NCBI RefSeq assembly: GCF_002858805.1
Contig: NZ_PJZI01000042.1
Location: 1 to 41,075, forward strand
DNA length: 41,075 nucleotides
Reading direction: 5' to 3'
DNA from: Chimaeribacter arupi
GTDB taxonomy: Bacteria; Pseudomonadota; Gammaproteobacteria; Enterobacterales; Enterobacteriaceae
Positions 1 through 12,700 of the stretch are shown here, piece after piece; the first letter of the stretch is position 1; each line of letters starts with the position of its first letter. Both the position numbers and the translations under genes were made by a program. Under the pieces are notes generated by a model. The model did no database searches and was not told where the DNA came from. It was given only the letters and a program-made list of their open reading frames with translations.

Positions 1-3000
1 GCTTCAGACAGCGGCGCAGACTCGGCCGACAACATTACCAACGTGAAGACGCCGACGTTTACCCTGAGCAATATCGATGCCGACGCGGTAACGGTCGAGG
101 TGCTGATCAACGGCACGGTTTATCCCGCTACAAAAACCGGGGAAACCTGGAGTTTCACCGCGCCGGAACTGGCGGATGGCGAGCACGCAGTGCAGGTGAG
201 CGTCACCGATGATGCGGGCAACACCGCGATTTCAACATCCACAGCGGTACTGATTGATACCGCCATCAGCGCACCGGTGGTGACGTTAAGCGATGACACC
301 GGCGTAGCTGGTGACAACCAGACCAATGACACCACGCCGGGCTTTGCGATTACCACCGACAGCGATGTGGTGACCGTGATGGTCAGCATCGACGGCGGCA
401 CACCGCAGGCCGCGACCCAGGATGCAGCAGGGCAGTGGCACTTTGTCACGCCTTCCACCCTCAGTGATGGCGAGCATAATCTCGTCGTGACTGTGACCGA
501 CAACGCCGGTAACAGCCTCAGCGGCGAGGCGTTTGCCTTTACCGTCGATACCACGGTGAATATCCCAACCATCGATTTGAATGACGCTTCAGACAGCGGC
601 GCAGACTCGGCCGACAACATCACCAATGTGAAGATCCCAACCTTCACGCTCAACAACGTTGATGCCGATGCGGTAACGGTGGAAGTGCTGATCAACGGCA
701 CCGCGTACCCGGCCAGGCTGGAGGGCGGCGTCTGGCGCTTTACCGCACCGGAGCTGGCGGACGGCGAGTATGCGGTGCAAGTAAATGTCACCGATGATGC
801 CGGTAATACCGCGACCTCAGCGGCGCTGAATATCACCGTCGATACCACCATTAATGCCCCAGTCGTCACATTAAGTGATGACAGCGGCGTACAGGGTGAC
901 AACCAGACTAATGACACCACGCCGGGCTTTGCGATCGCAACTGATGCGGATGTGGTTACCGTGATGGTCAGCATCGATAGCGGTGCACCGCAGGCGGCAG
1001 TGCAGGATGCGGCGGGGCAGTGGCACTTTGTCACGCCTTCCACCCTCGCTGACGGCGAGCATAATCTCGTCGTGACCGTGACCGACAACGCCGGTAACAG
1101 CCTCAGCGGTGAGGCGTTCGCCTTTACCGTGGATACCACCGTCACTACCCCAGCGATCGATCTGGATGACGCCTCAGACACCGGCGCGAACGCGGCGGAT
1201 AATATTACCCATGACACCACGCCGACCTTCACGCTCAACAACGTTGATGCCGATGCGGTGACGGTCGGGGTACTGATCAACGGCATCACCTACGCAGCGA
1301 CGCAGGAGGGCGGCGTCTGGCGCTTTACCGCGCCGGAACTCACAGACGGCGAGCACGCAGTGCAGGTTATTGTCACGGATGATGCCGGTAACAGCGCGAT
1401 CTCCACCTCGACGGCGGTGCTGATCGATACCGCCATCAACGCGCCGGTCATCACGCTGCTCGATGACAGCGGCGTGCCGGGCGACAACCAGACCAATGAC
1501 ACCACGCCGGGCTTCGCCATCGCCACTGACAGCGATGTGGTGATGGTGATGGTCAGCATCGACGGCACTGCGCCGCAGGCGGCCGTACAAGACGCCGCGG
1601 GCCAGTGGCACTTTGCCGTGCCTTCGGCGCTCTCAGATGGCGAGCATAATCTGGTGGTCACCGTCACTGACAACGCCGGTAACAGCATCAGCGGCGAGGC
1701 GTTTGCCTTTACCGTCGATACTACCGTCAATATTCCGGTGATTGACCTGAATGACGCTTCAGACAGCGGCGCAGACTCGGCCGACAACATTACCAACGTG
1801 AAGACGCCGACGTTTACCCTGAGCAATATCGACGCCGATGCGGTGACGGTCGGGGTGCTGATCGACGGCACCCTTTACCCGGCAACCCTTGAGGGCGGCG
1901 TCTGGCGCTTTACCGCGCCGGAACTCACAGACGGCGAGCACGCGGTGCAGGTCATTGTCACCGATGATGCGGGTAACACCGCAACCTCAGCCGCGCTGAC
2001 GATCACTGTGGATACGGCGATTACTGCGCCGGTGATTACCCTGAGTGATGACACTGGTGTCGCCGGTGATAACCAGACCAATGACACCACGCCGGGCTTC
2101 GCGATTACCACTGACAGCGACGTGGTGACCGTAATGGTCAGCATCGACGGCGGCGCACCGCAGGCCGCGACCCAGGATGCGGCGGGGCAGTGGCACTTTG
2201 TCACGCCTTCGGCACTCAGTGACGGCGAGCATTCCCTGATCGTGACGGTCACGGATGTGGCCGGTAACAGCATCAGCGCTGAGGCATTCGCCTTTACCGT
2301 GGATACCACCGTCACGCTTCCGGTGATTGACCTGGTGGAGGCGTCCGACAGCGGCGCAGAGAACAGCGATAACATCACCAATGTGAAAACGCCGTCGTTT
2401 ACCCTGGGCAATATCGACGCCGATGCGGTAACAGTGGAAGTGCTGATCAACGGCACGGTTTATCCCGCTACAAAAACCGGGGAAACCTGGAGCTTCACCG
2501 CGCCAGAACTGGCCGACGGCGAGTATGCGGTGCAGGTGAACGTCACTGACGACGCGGGCAATACCGCGACCTCATCGGCGCTGAATGTGACGATCGATAC
2601 CACCGTCAACGCGCCGGTGGTGACGTTAAGTGATGACACCGGTGTCGCCGGTGATAACCAGACCAACGATGCGATGCCGGGCTTCGCCATCGTCACTGAC
2701 ACCGATGTGGTGACGGTGATGGTGAGCGTGGACGGCACCGCCGCACAGGCCGCGGTGAAGGATGCGGCGGGCCAGTGGCACTTTGCCGTGCCTTCCGCCC
2801 TCAATGACGGCGAACACAGCCTGGTGGTGACCGTGACCGACAACGCCGGTAACAGCACCCGCGGTGATGCGTTCGCCTTTACCGTGGATACCACGCTGAG
2901 CATACCGACGCTCGATCTTGATGAGGCGTCAGACAGCGGCGCCGCGTCGGCCGACAACATCACCAACGTCAACAATCCGGCGTTTACCCTGGGCAATATC

Positions 3001-3775
3001 GACGCGGATGCCGTGAAGGTCGAGATGCTGATCAACGGCACGGCGTACCCGGTGATGAAGACGGGTGACACCTGGCACTTTACCGCGCCGGAACTCGCCG
3101 ATGGTGACTACGCCGTGCAGGTGCGCGTAACCGACGACGCGGGCAACGTCGCGACCTCGGCGGCGCTGAACGTGACTGTCGATACGGTGACGAACGCGCC
3201 GGTCATCACGCTGATGGATGACTCCGGCGTAGTGGGCGATAACCAGACCAGCGATACCACACCGGGCTTCGCCATCATCACCGATACCGATGTGGTGACG
3301 GTGATGGTGAGTGTGGACGGCGGCGCGGCGCAGGCCGCGGTGCAGGATGCGGCGGGCCGGTGGACGTTTGCCGTGCCGTCGGCGCTCACTGACGGGGAGC
3401 ACACCCTGGACGTGACCGTCACGGACAAGGCGGGCAACAGCACCCAGGGCGCGGCTTATACCTTTACCCTCGATACCTCGGTCAGCGTACCGGCCATTGA
3501 CCTGAACGAGGCGTCAGACAGCGGCGCGGCGAACAGCGATAACATCACCAATGTGAAAACGCCGTCGTTTACCCTGAGCAATATCGACGCCGATGCAGTC
3601 ACGGTCGAGGTGCTGATCAACGGCACTGCCTACCCGGCGACGCGCGAGGGCGGTGTCTGGCGCTTTACCGCACCGGAACTCACCGATGGCGATTATGCCG
3701 TGCAGGTACGCGTGACGGATGACGCGGGCAACACCGCGACGTCGGGCGAACTGACCTTTACGGTGGATACGGAGG
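1..3775 (+). repeat. Tandem 585-bp two-module repeats in the adhesin gene
   Basis: A two-module unit (type A about 98 residues, type B about 97) recurs with its A-module start at 1, 586, 1171, 1756, 2341, 2926 and 3511, an exact 585-bp step. The last unit holds only the A module before the sequence changes. Some stretches are identical between distant copies. For example, 1-77 equals 1756-1832, and a stretch near 110-152 recurs near 2450-2492, four periods later. Confidence 0.93.
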
Positions 3776-6700
3776 TTGCCCCGGTCACGCTGGCGCTGGT
3801 GGCCGAATCAGACACCGGCAGCAGCGTCACTGACGGCGTTACCCGTGATACCACACCGGCCTTCACCTTTGGCCAGTTGCCGGAGGATGCGGCCGGCCTG
3901 ACACTGGTGCTGAGCAATGGCGCCGAGTATGAGATCGACCTGAGTGCGGGGCGCGCCTTCACGCTGCCGGCCGCCCTTGAGGACGGCACCTATACGGCGA
4001 CCGCGATCATCACTGACATCGCGGGCAACACCGCCACCAGCACCCTGGGTTTTACGGTCGATACCCAGCTGACCGTGCCGGTGATTGAGCTGGCGCAGAG
4101 TTCAGACAGTGGGATGAGCGCGCACGATAATGTCACGCGTGACACTACCCCGGCGTTTGTCCTGAGCAACCTCGATGCGGACGTGGTCAAGGCCGAGGTG
4201 CTGATCAACGGCATCGCGTACCCGGCCACGAAGGCCGGTGACAGCTGGCACTTTACCGCGCCGGCGCTGGTGGACGGCGACTACACCGTCCAGGTCCGGG
4301 TCAGCGATGTGGCGGGCAATACCGCCGATTCTGCGCCGCTGAGTGTGACCATCGATACGGTCACCCATGAACCGGTGATCACGCTGAGTGATGACTCCGG
4401 TGTCGCCGGTGACAACCAGACCAACGACAAAACCCCGGGCTTCGCGATTGCCACTGATGCCGACGTGGTGACGGTGATGGTCAGCGTAGACGGCGGTGTG
4501 CCGCAGGCGGCCGTGCGTGATGCGGCGGGCCAGTGGCACTTCACCGTGCCTGCTGAACTGGTGGATGGCCAGCATAAGGTGACGGCCACCGTCACCGATC
4601 TGGCGGGCAATACCCACCATCAGTCGCTGGACTTCACGGTGGACAGCACCCTGTCACTGCCGACCCTGGCCCTGAACAGCCAGGATGACACCGGGATCAG
4701 CAACAGCGACAGCCTGACCAATAACACCCAGCCTGCCTTCCGCATCGGCAACCTGGATGCGGATGTGGCAGCGATCACCCTGACGGTGGACGGCAAAACC
4801 TGGCCGGTGCCGGTCTCCCAGGGCACGGCAACCTTCACCCTGCCGGAAAGCCTGGCTGACGGCACCTATACCGTACAGGTCACGGTGACGGACGATGCGG
4901 GCAACGCGCGCATCGTGACCCTGCCGCTGGAGATTGACACCCAGACCCGCGTTGACGGCATCGTGCTCAATGATGACACCGGCACCCTTAACGACTGGAT
5001 GACCAACACCACCGGGCCGCAGTTCACCATTACCGCCCCGGACGATGCACAGGCTGTCATGGTATCCGTGGATGGCGGCGAGGCGATTCAGGCTGTCTAT
5101 GGTGAGCAGGGCTGGGTGATTGATCTGCCGCAGGGGCTGGCGGAGGGGGAACACACCCTGACGGTAACCGTCACGGATAATGCCGGGAACACCGCCACCC
5201 AGGATCAGGCCTTTACGGTGGATACCACGCTGGCACCGCTGGTGGTCGATATGCTGAGCCAGGATGATTCCGGCGTCGCAGACGACAATATCACCAACGA
5301 GACGATGCCGCGCTTCGCCCTGACCGGCGTGCCGGAGGATGTGCTGAGCGTGTTTGTCACCCTGAACGGCGTCAGCTACCCGGTGACGGCACAGTCTGAC
5401 GGCAGTTGGATCTTTACCCCGCCGGCGGGCCTGGCGGACGGCAATTACCAATTGCTGGCCGTGGTGAATGACCAGGCCGGCAACCAGCGCACCACCGCCT
5501 TTGACTTCGTGATTGACACCTCGGTGTCTGTGGACCTCATCACGTTGCAGAACGATACGGGCATTTCCGCGGTGGACAACATTACCCATGCGGAGCAGCC
5601 GAAATTCAGGGTGACCACGTCAGACGATGTGGTGTCGATGACGGCCACCCTTAACGGTATGGCGTGCAGCGTCACGAAAACGGCAGACGGCGAATGGTCT
5701 GTGACCTCGCCGGTATTGAGCACCTCTGGCGACTATACGCTGGTGGTGCAGGTGACGGATGTCGCAGGCAACGCCTCAACCGCCTCGACAGTGATCACGT
5801 TCGACAACCAGTTGTCCCAACCGGTGGTCGCCTTCGCACCGGGGGATGACACCGGGGCCGACGCCGCCGACCACCTTACCGGCAAGAACCGCCCTGGGTT
5901 TGTTATCAGTAATATTGATGATGACGTCGTCAATATGACGATTATGCTGGACGGCAAAACCGTGCAGGTCAAACAGGATGGCACAGGCAACTGGGTGTTC
6001 ACCCCTGATCAGCCATTGAGTGACGGCAGCTACACGATGGTGGTGAATGTCACCGACCGGGCCGGCAATACCCACAGCCAGGATTTCACCTTTGTGGTCG
6101 ATACCACCGTGTCGAAGCCGGTTATCACCCTGGTGGCGCAGTCTGACACCGGTGACAGCCAGACCGACCGCCTGACAAATGACACGAAGCCGCAATTCAG
6201 CTTCAGCAATATTGACCCGGATGTGTACACCTTCCAGGTGGTGCTGAACGGCATCACCTATGACGTCGCGAAAAATGCGCAGGGTGAATGGCAGTGGACG
6301 GCGCCGGAGCTGGCGGCAGGCAGCTATACGTTAACGGCGATCGTCACCGATAAAGCCGGCAACCTGAGCACCGAGTCCCTGCGCTTTGAGATCGATACCC
6401 TCGTCCAGATTGAGGGCGTGGAGATGTCTGAGGATACCGGCTATTCCGGCAGCGACCACCTGACCTCTGATACCCGCCCGGCGTTTACCGTCCGGGTGGC
6501 GGACGACGTTTCCCACGTCTATGCCTCGCTGGATGGCGGGGCGCGGGTGTCCTTGACTAAACATAATGGGAAATGGGTCTTTAACTGCCCGGAAGCCCTG
6601 CCGGACGGCGCGCACTCCCTTGCCATTGAGGTCAACGATAAGGCGGGGAACAGCGCGACCCAGCATCTTGATTTTGTCGTGGACACGACCCTGGCACCGG

Positions 6701-9700
6701 TGACCGTTGATCTGCGTGATCCGGATGATTCCGGCATCAGCGAGGTGGATAACTACACCCGCACCACTCAGCCGATGTTTGTGTTTACCGGCATTCCTGC
6801 GGATGCACACAGCCTGACCGTGCGCCTGGGCGGCCAGACCTATACGGTGAACCTCTCGTCAACGCCGGTGAGCTTTACGCCGCCGGCGGCGTTGCAGGAC
6901 GGTGCCTATACGCTGGAAGTGCAAGTCACGGACAAAGCGGGCAATGTCAAAGACTCGGCCATCGCGTTCACCATTGATACGCAAACCGCCGTCAGTGTCG
7001 ATTTTGCCGTCGGGGATGATACCGGGCGCTCAGACAGTGATAACTGCACCACCCAAAATATGCCGACCTTCAACATTACCGTGCCGGAGGATGTGGTCAC
7101 CGTGATGCTGGTGCTCGACAACGGCGCACAAACGCCGGTAGTGAAGGATGCGACCGGCAAGTGGCAATTTACCGCGCCGGCGCTCGCGGATGGCCACCAT
7201 ACTCTGGTGGTGTCCGTTACCGACAAAGCCGGGAATACCGCCCAGACCTCGCTGGACTTCACGGTGGATACCACCCTGAACATTCCGCAGATTGCGCTGG
7301 CGGACGATACCGGTTACCTGAACAACGACAACCTGATCAACGACGCCACCCCCAAATTCACCATCAGCAATGTGGAGAGCGACGTATGGTCAGTGACGGT
7401 GCTGCTGAACGGGAAGTCCTACCAGGCAGAGAAAGTGAACGGCGGATGGGCGTGCCAGATCCCGGATACTGACGCCCTGGAGGACGGGCAGCATACCGCC
7501 ACCGTCAGGATTGAGGATCAGGCCGGCAATACCCGGTTCAATACCCTTGATTTCATTGTCGATACCCAGTGCCCGCCACCGGAGGTCAGCCTGCGGGAGA
7601 TGGACAACAGCGGGGATGCCGGTGACAACGTCACGAATGTGACGCAGCCGCGCATCATCATCAACAACGTGCCGGACGATATTTACCAGGTCAGCGTGTC
7701 ATTGGGCGGCAAAACCTGGCAGGCAGACCCGCAGGCAGGTTACTGGGATATTCCCGATGCGCTGGAGGACGGCACCCACGCAATCGTGGTGTCCTATACC
7801 GATAAAGCCGGGAACAGCAGCAGCACCACCTACAGTTTTGTGGTGGACACCCAGGTGCTTTCACCGGGCCTGGCGCTGCTGGACGATACCGGCAGCAATG
7901 TGACCGATAACCTGACCTGCGTCACGGCACCGAGGTTTGAGATAACCGCCGCGGAGACGCTGGTGGCGGTGAACGCGACGTTGAATGGCGTCACTACGGC
8001 GGTAACACCCGAAGACGGGCGCTGGATCTTTACGGCGGAAACCCTGGCCGACGGCAGCTATACCCTTCAGGTTGAGCTGATCGACATCGCGGGTAACCGG
8101 TCGGTTGAGGTGCTGACGTTCACAGTGGATACGCAGATCCCGGTGCCGGTTATCGACATGCAGGACGCGAGTGACAGCGGCATGTCAGCCACAGATAACA
8201 TCACCAATCAGCCGCAACCCCTCTTCGTTATCAGTAACGTCCCGGAGGATGTGGATTCGGTCAGGGTTGAGATTAACGGCACCAGCTACCAGGCAACCTT
8301 TGACGGCGTGCAATGGACAGTCCAGCCAAACAGCCTGCCGGACGGTGAACACACCGCCACCGTCACGGTAAGGGACAAGGCGGGAAACCAGGCAGAAAGC
8401 AGCGTCTCGTTAGTGGTCGATACCCAAATTCTCCTCTCGGTGGAGATGGAAACAGCCTCAGACAGCGGCGTATCGCAAACCGACCAGCTGACCAACGACA
8501 CCACCCCAGGTTTCCACGGGAAAACCGACAGCAATGCGCATCTGGTCATGACCATAAAAGATGTGAACGGCCTGGTCGTGCAGACGGTAGAACAGGATGC
8601 CGATGGGGAGGGGAACTGGGCCTTTACGGCGGCCGGACTGGTTGACGGCCCTTACACCCTCAACGTGATGGCCACAGATGTCGCGGGCAACAGCATTGAG
8701 CAAAATGTCCGCTTTACCATCGACACCAAAACCGAGGCACCGACGGTGGGGCTGGCACAGTCAGAGCCGGATAACTCCCATGAGGCGCTGAACCTGGCAC
8801 CGGAATTCAAAGGGACGGCGGAACCGGGTGCGACGCTGACGATCAGAATTGACGGCAATGTGGTGGCCAGTATCACGGCCTCCTCAAGCGGTGCCTGGGC
8901 CTGGACGCCGCCGGGTTCGCTGCTTTCCGGTGACCATGTGATTGCGGTCACGGCCACCGACCGGGCGGGGAATACCTCACCGGAGACCTCGTTCGGCTTC
9001 ATTATCCCGGTGATTGACCTGGATCCGCCGACCATCACGCTGACCAGCGATACCGACAGCGGCGCGCTGGGTGACTTTATCACCAACAGTGTGAAACCGA
9101 CCCTCACCGGGATCACCCTGCCGGGTGTCACCGTCACCATTTATGTGAATAACGTGGCGGCAGGCCAGGTGCAGAGTGACTCCACCGGCCGTTACACCTT
9201 TGCGCTGCCGGTGCTGGAGGAGGGCACCTATAACGTCCAGGCGGCGATCATTGACCCGAACACGTTGCAGGAGCTGCGTTCAGACGGCAGCCAACTGGTG
9301 GTGGATACACACGTTGCAGCGCTGGACTGGGCGATGTCAGGGGCGAAAGAGGGTTATGTCAATGACAGTACGCCCACCCTGACTGGCTCGACGGAGCCGG
9401 GCGCGCAGATAAAAATCTTCGTGGATGGCCAGTATGTGATTGAAACCCATACCTCCAGCGAGGGGAGCTGGACGGTCACCTTACCGGCGATCACCGGCGA
9501 AGGCGAACACCGGATCCACTTCGAGATCACGGATCTCGCCGGGAATACGGTCACGACGCCGGCGGAAACCTTCATCCTGGATACCTATATCTCCACGCTG
9601 ACGATAAACCTGGATGATGCGGATGATACCGGGCGCAGCACCACTGACCTGATCACCAATAAAACCCAGGTTCAGTTGGAAGGGATAGCCGAGGCCGGGT

Positions 9701-12700
9701 CGACCCTGACCCTCTCGCGTGCTGACGGGACGTTCGTGGCAGACGTTATGGTCGCGGAAGACGGCACCTGGCATTACACCGTTGATCTGAAAGAGGGGGC
9801 CAATGGGTTTATTGCCCTGGCGGAGGATAAAGCCGGTAACAAAACCCAAAAAGACCTGGTTATCCAGTGCGATACGCAAAACAGCCTCTCGGACGTGGCG
9901 CTGGCCCGCAGCAGTAACAGCGGCGATGCCTACGACCTGGTGACGAACGATACCAGCCCGACCCTGTCGGCCATGACCGATCCGGGCGCGTCAGTGGATA
10001 TCTATATCGACGACGTGAAAGTGGCGACCGTGATGGCGGATGCCTCCGGCGCGGTCAGCTATACCCTGCCGGAAAGCGTTGACGGCAGTTACGCGGTGCG
10101 GTTCGAGTCCACGGACATGGCGGGGAACACCGCCACCAGCGCCACGTCAGTGGTGGTGATTGACAGTGCGGTGGTGGGCTTTGATATGGCGGCACCGCCT
10201 GAGCTGAGCAATAAGCAGTCGATTAAACTCACCGGGACCGGCGAGGCCAACGCGACGGTGACGGTGAAAGTCAACGGCGAGATCATCGGGTCGGCCACGG
10301 TCGATGCGGACGGCAACTGGAGTATGCCGGTCGGGCTGGGCAAAGACGGGGAGTACGTCATTTCCGCCACCATGACCGACATCGCAGGCAATCAGGCCTC
10401 CACGCAGGATTACCACCTCACGCTGGACACGGTGACCAACTACCCGACGCTGAAACTCGATGAGGAGAGCAACTCCGCCTCGAAAAGTGACAACATTACC
10501 CGGGACAACACGCCGCGCTTCCACGGCACGGCGGAAGCCGGGGCGACGGTCAGCATCCTGGTGGATGAAGTGGTGGTCGCGATAGTCACCGCCGATGCGA
10601 ACGGCCTCTGGGCCTGGGAACCGGCCGAGCCGATGAAGGATGGGGAGTACTCCCTGCGCGTGACGGCGGAAGACCAGGCCGGAAACACGGCGGATTCCGC
10701 CCGCATTCTGGTGACCATCGATACCGCCACCGCTATCCAGATTAACGGCATGGACAGCGACAACGGCCTGTTCAGTAACGACAGCGTGACATCCAGCGCC
10801 CGGCCGAGATTTGATATCACCGGCGAGAAAGGGCAGTCGGTGACGGTTTACATTGACGGTAAGTATGTTGAAACCTTTACGCTGGCCACTGCCGATGCGA
10901 AATATACCGTGCCGGACGTGCTGCCTGACGGTTCACACTCCCTGCGCTTTGAGATAACCGATGCGGCCGGGAACACGGCGGCTTCGAATACCAAAAACTT
11001 CGTGATTGATACCGTCAATACCACGCCGATTGAGCTGACGGGCATCAACGGCGAGTCTGTTGAGAGTATCACCCACAACGGCGTGATTTATCTTTCAGAC
11101 CTGAGCCGCAACGCCACATTGACCGGGCAGGCGGAGGCCGGCAGCAAGATGACGATTCTGGTCAACGGGCTGACCGTCACCGAAGCCTGGGCAAATGCTG
11201 ACGGCGTCTGGAGTGCGGATATTCCCCAGATGGTGCTGCGTGACGGCGAGATGCATTTCAAATTCATCTCCAGGGACCGGGGCGGGAATGTGAATGAGGC
11301 CACAATGACCATTGTGGTGGATACCCGGATCACCACGTTCAGCGTGGATGTTCAGGATAATAAATCGTCGGCCGCGGATAAATGGGCGCTGAGCACCACG
11401 ACGCCGACCTTCTTCGGGCGCGGTGAGGCGGGGGCCACGGTGACGCTGTTTGTTGCCGGTATGGCGATGGCCTCGGCAGTCGTGGGGCAGGATGGGCTCT
11501 GGACAATGACCGTGCCTGAGCTGGCCGACGGCACCTATGCGCTGAGCTTTACCATTGCAGACCCGGCAGGCAACACCCAGACGATCGTGCATAACGCCGT
11601 CATTGATACCCAGGGCCCGGCGGCGCCGGTGGTGGATAACTCGCTCTACCTCGATGCCAATGGCCTGTGGGTGATGTCCGGCAAAGGGGAAGCGGGCAGC
11701 AGGATCCTGATCAAAAATCAGGACGGGGAGGTTATCGCCAGCGCGGCAGTGGACAAGTACGGCAACTGGAACGCGGTCTTCACCTACCCGGAGGCCGGTA
11801 AAGCCAGCGTGCAGGCGGAAGATGCGGCGGGCAACCTCAGCCCGGCGGTGCAGTTCGATATTATGCGCTCAGTGCCGGGCCTGGCGCTGGATACCGCCTC
11901 TGACGGCGGGCGGGTGGGGGATAAACTCACCAACGATGCGACACCGACCCTGATCCTGGGGAATATCGAAAGCGATGTCACCCAGGTGGTGGTGACGGTG
12001 AACGGCCAGAGTTACCACGCCGCGAAAAATGAGGCCGGCACCTGGACGCTGACCCTGGGCGAGGCGCTGCCTGACGGCACCTGGCCGGTCACCGTCACCG
12101 TGACCGATGGCGCAGGCAATACCCAGTCCGCCACGGTGTCGCTGGTCATCGACCAGACGCTCGCCGCCCCGGTGGTGACGCTTGAGGGCGATGCAGAGGG
12201 GGATTTCATCACCAGCAAGGCGGCCCCGGTGCTGTTGCTGAGCAACATTGACGCGGATGTGACCAGGGTGGTGGTGACCGTGAATGAGGTCGACTATGAG
12301 GTCGTCCAGGCGGACGGCGTATGGCGACTGGCGTTGACGGAACCGCTGGCCGAAGGCAGTTGGCCGGTGACGGTGACGGTGACCGATGCGGCGGGCAACA
12401 CCGCGACCACCACCACCTCGCTGGTGATTGACCAGTCCACCTCCGCGCCGGGCGTGGCGATTGAAGGGGATGCCGGGGGTGACATGCTTATCAATACAGC
12501 AACCCCGACGTTGCTGTTCAGCAACATCGATGCGGACGTGACGCAGGTAGCGGTTACGGTGAATGGGGCAACCTGTTTCGCCACCCAGACCGACGGGGTG
12601 TGGCGCCTGACGCTGCCGGAGCCGCTGGGCGAGGGCACCTGGCCGGTGACGGTGACGGTGACCGATGCGGCGGGCAATACTGCCTCCACCGACACCGCGC

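Noticed and set aside
120-1289. 389-codon open frame antisense to the adhesin repeats, and many similar ones up to 13943
   Set aside because: They mirror the biased codon use of the Ig repeats, recur with the repeat period, and encode low-complexity Ser/Val/Ala sequence.
1-3775. CRISPR-like appearance of the regular repeats
   Set aside because: The repeats are contiguous in-frame Ig-coding modules of 585 bp with no unique spacers.
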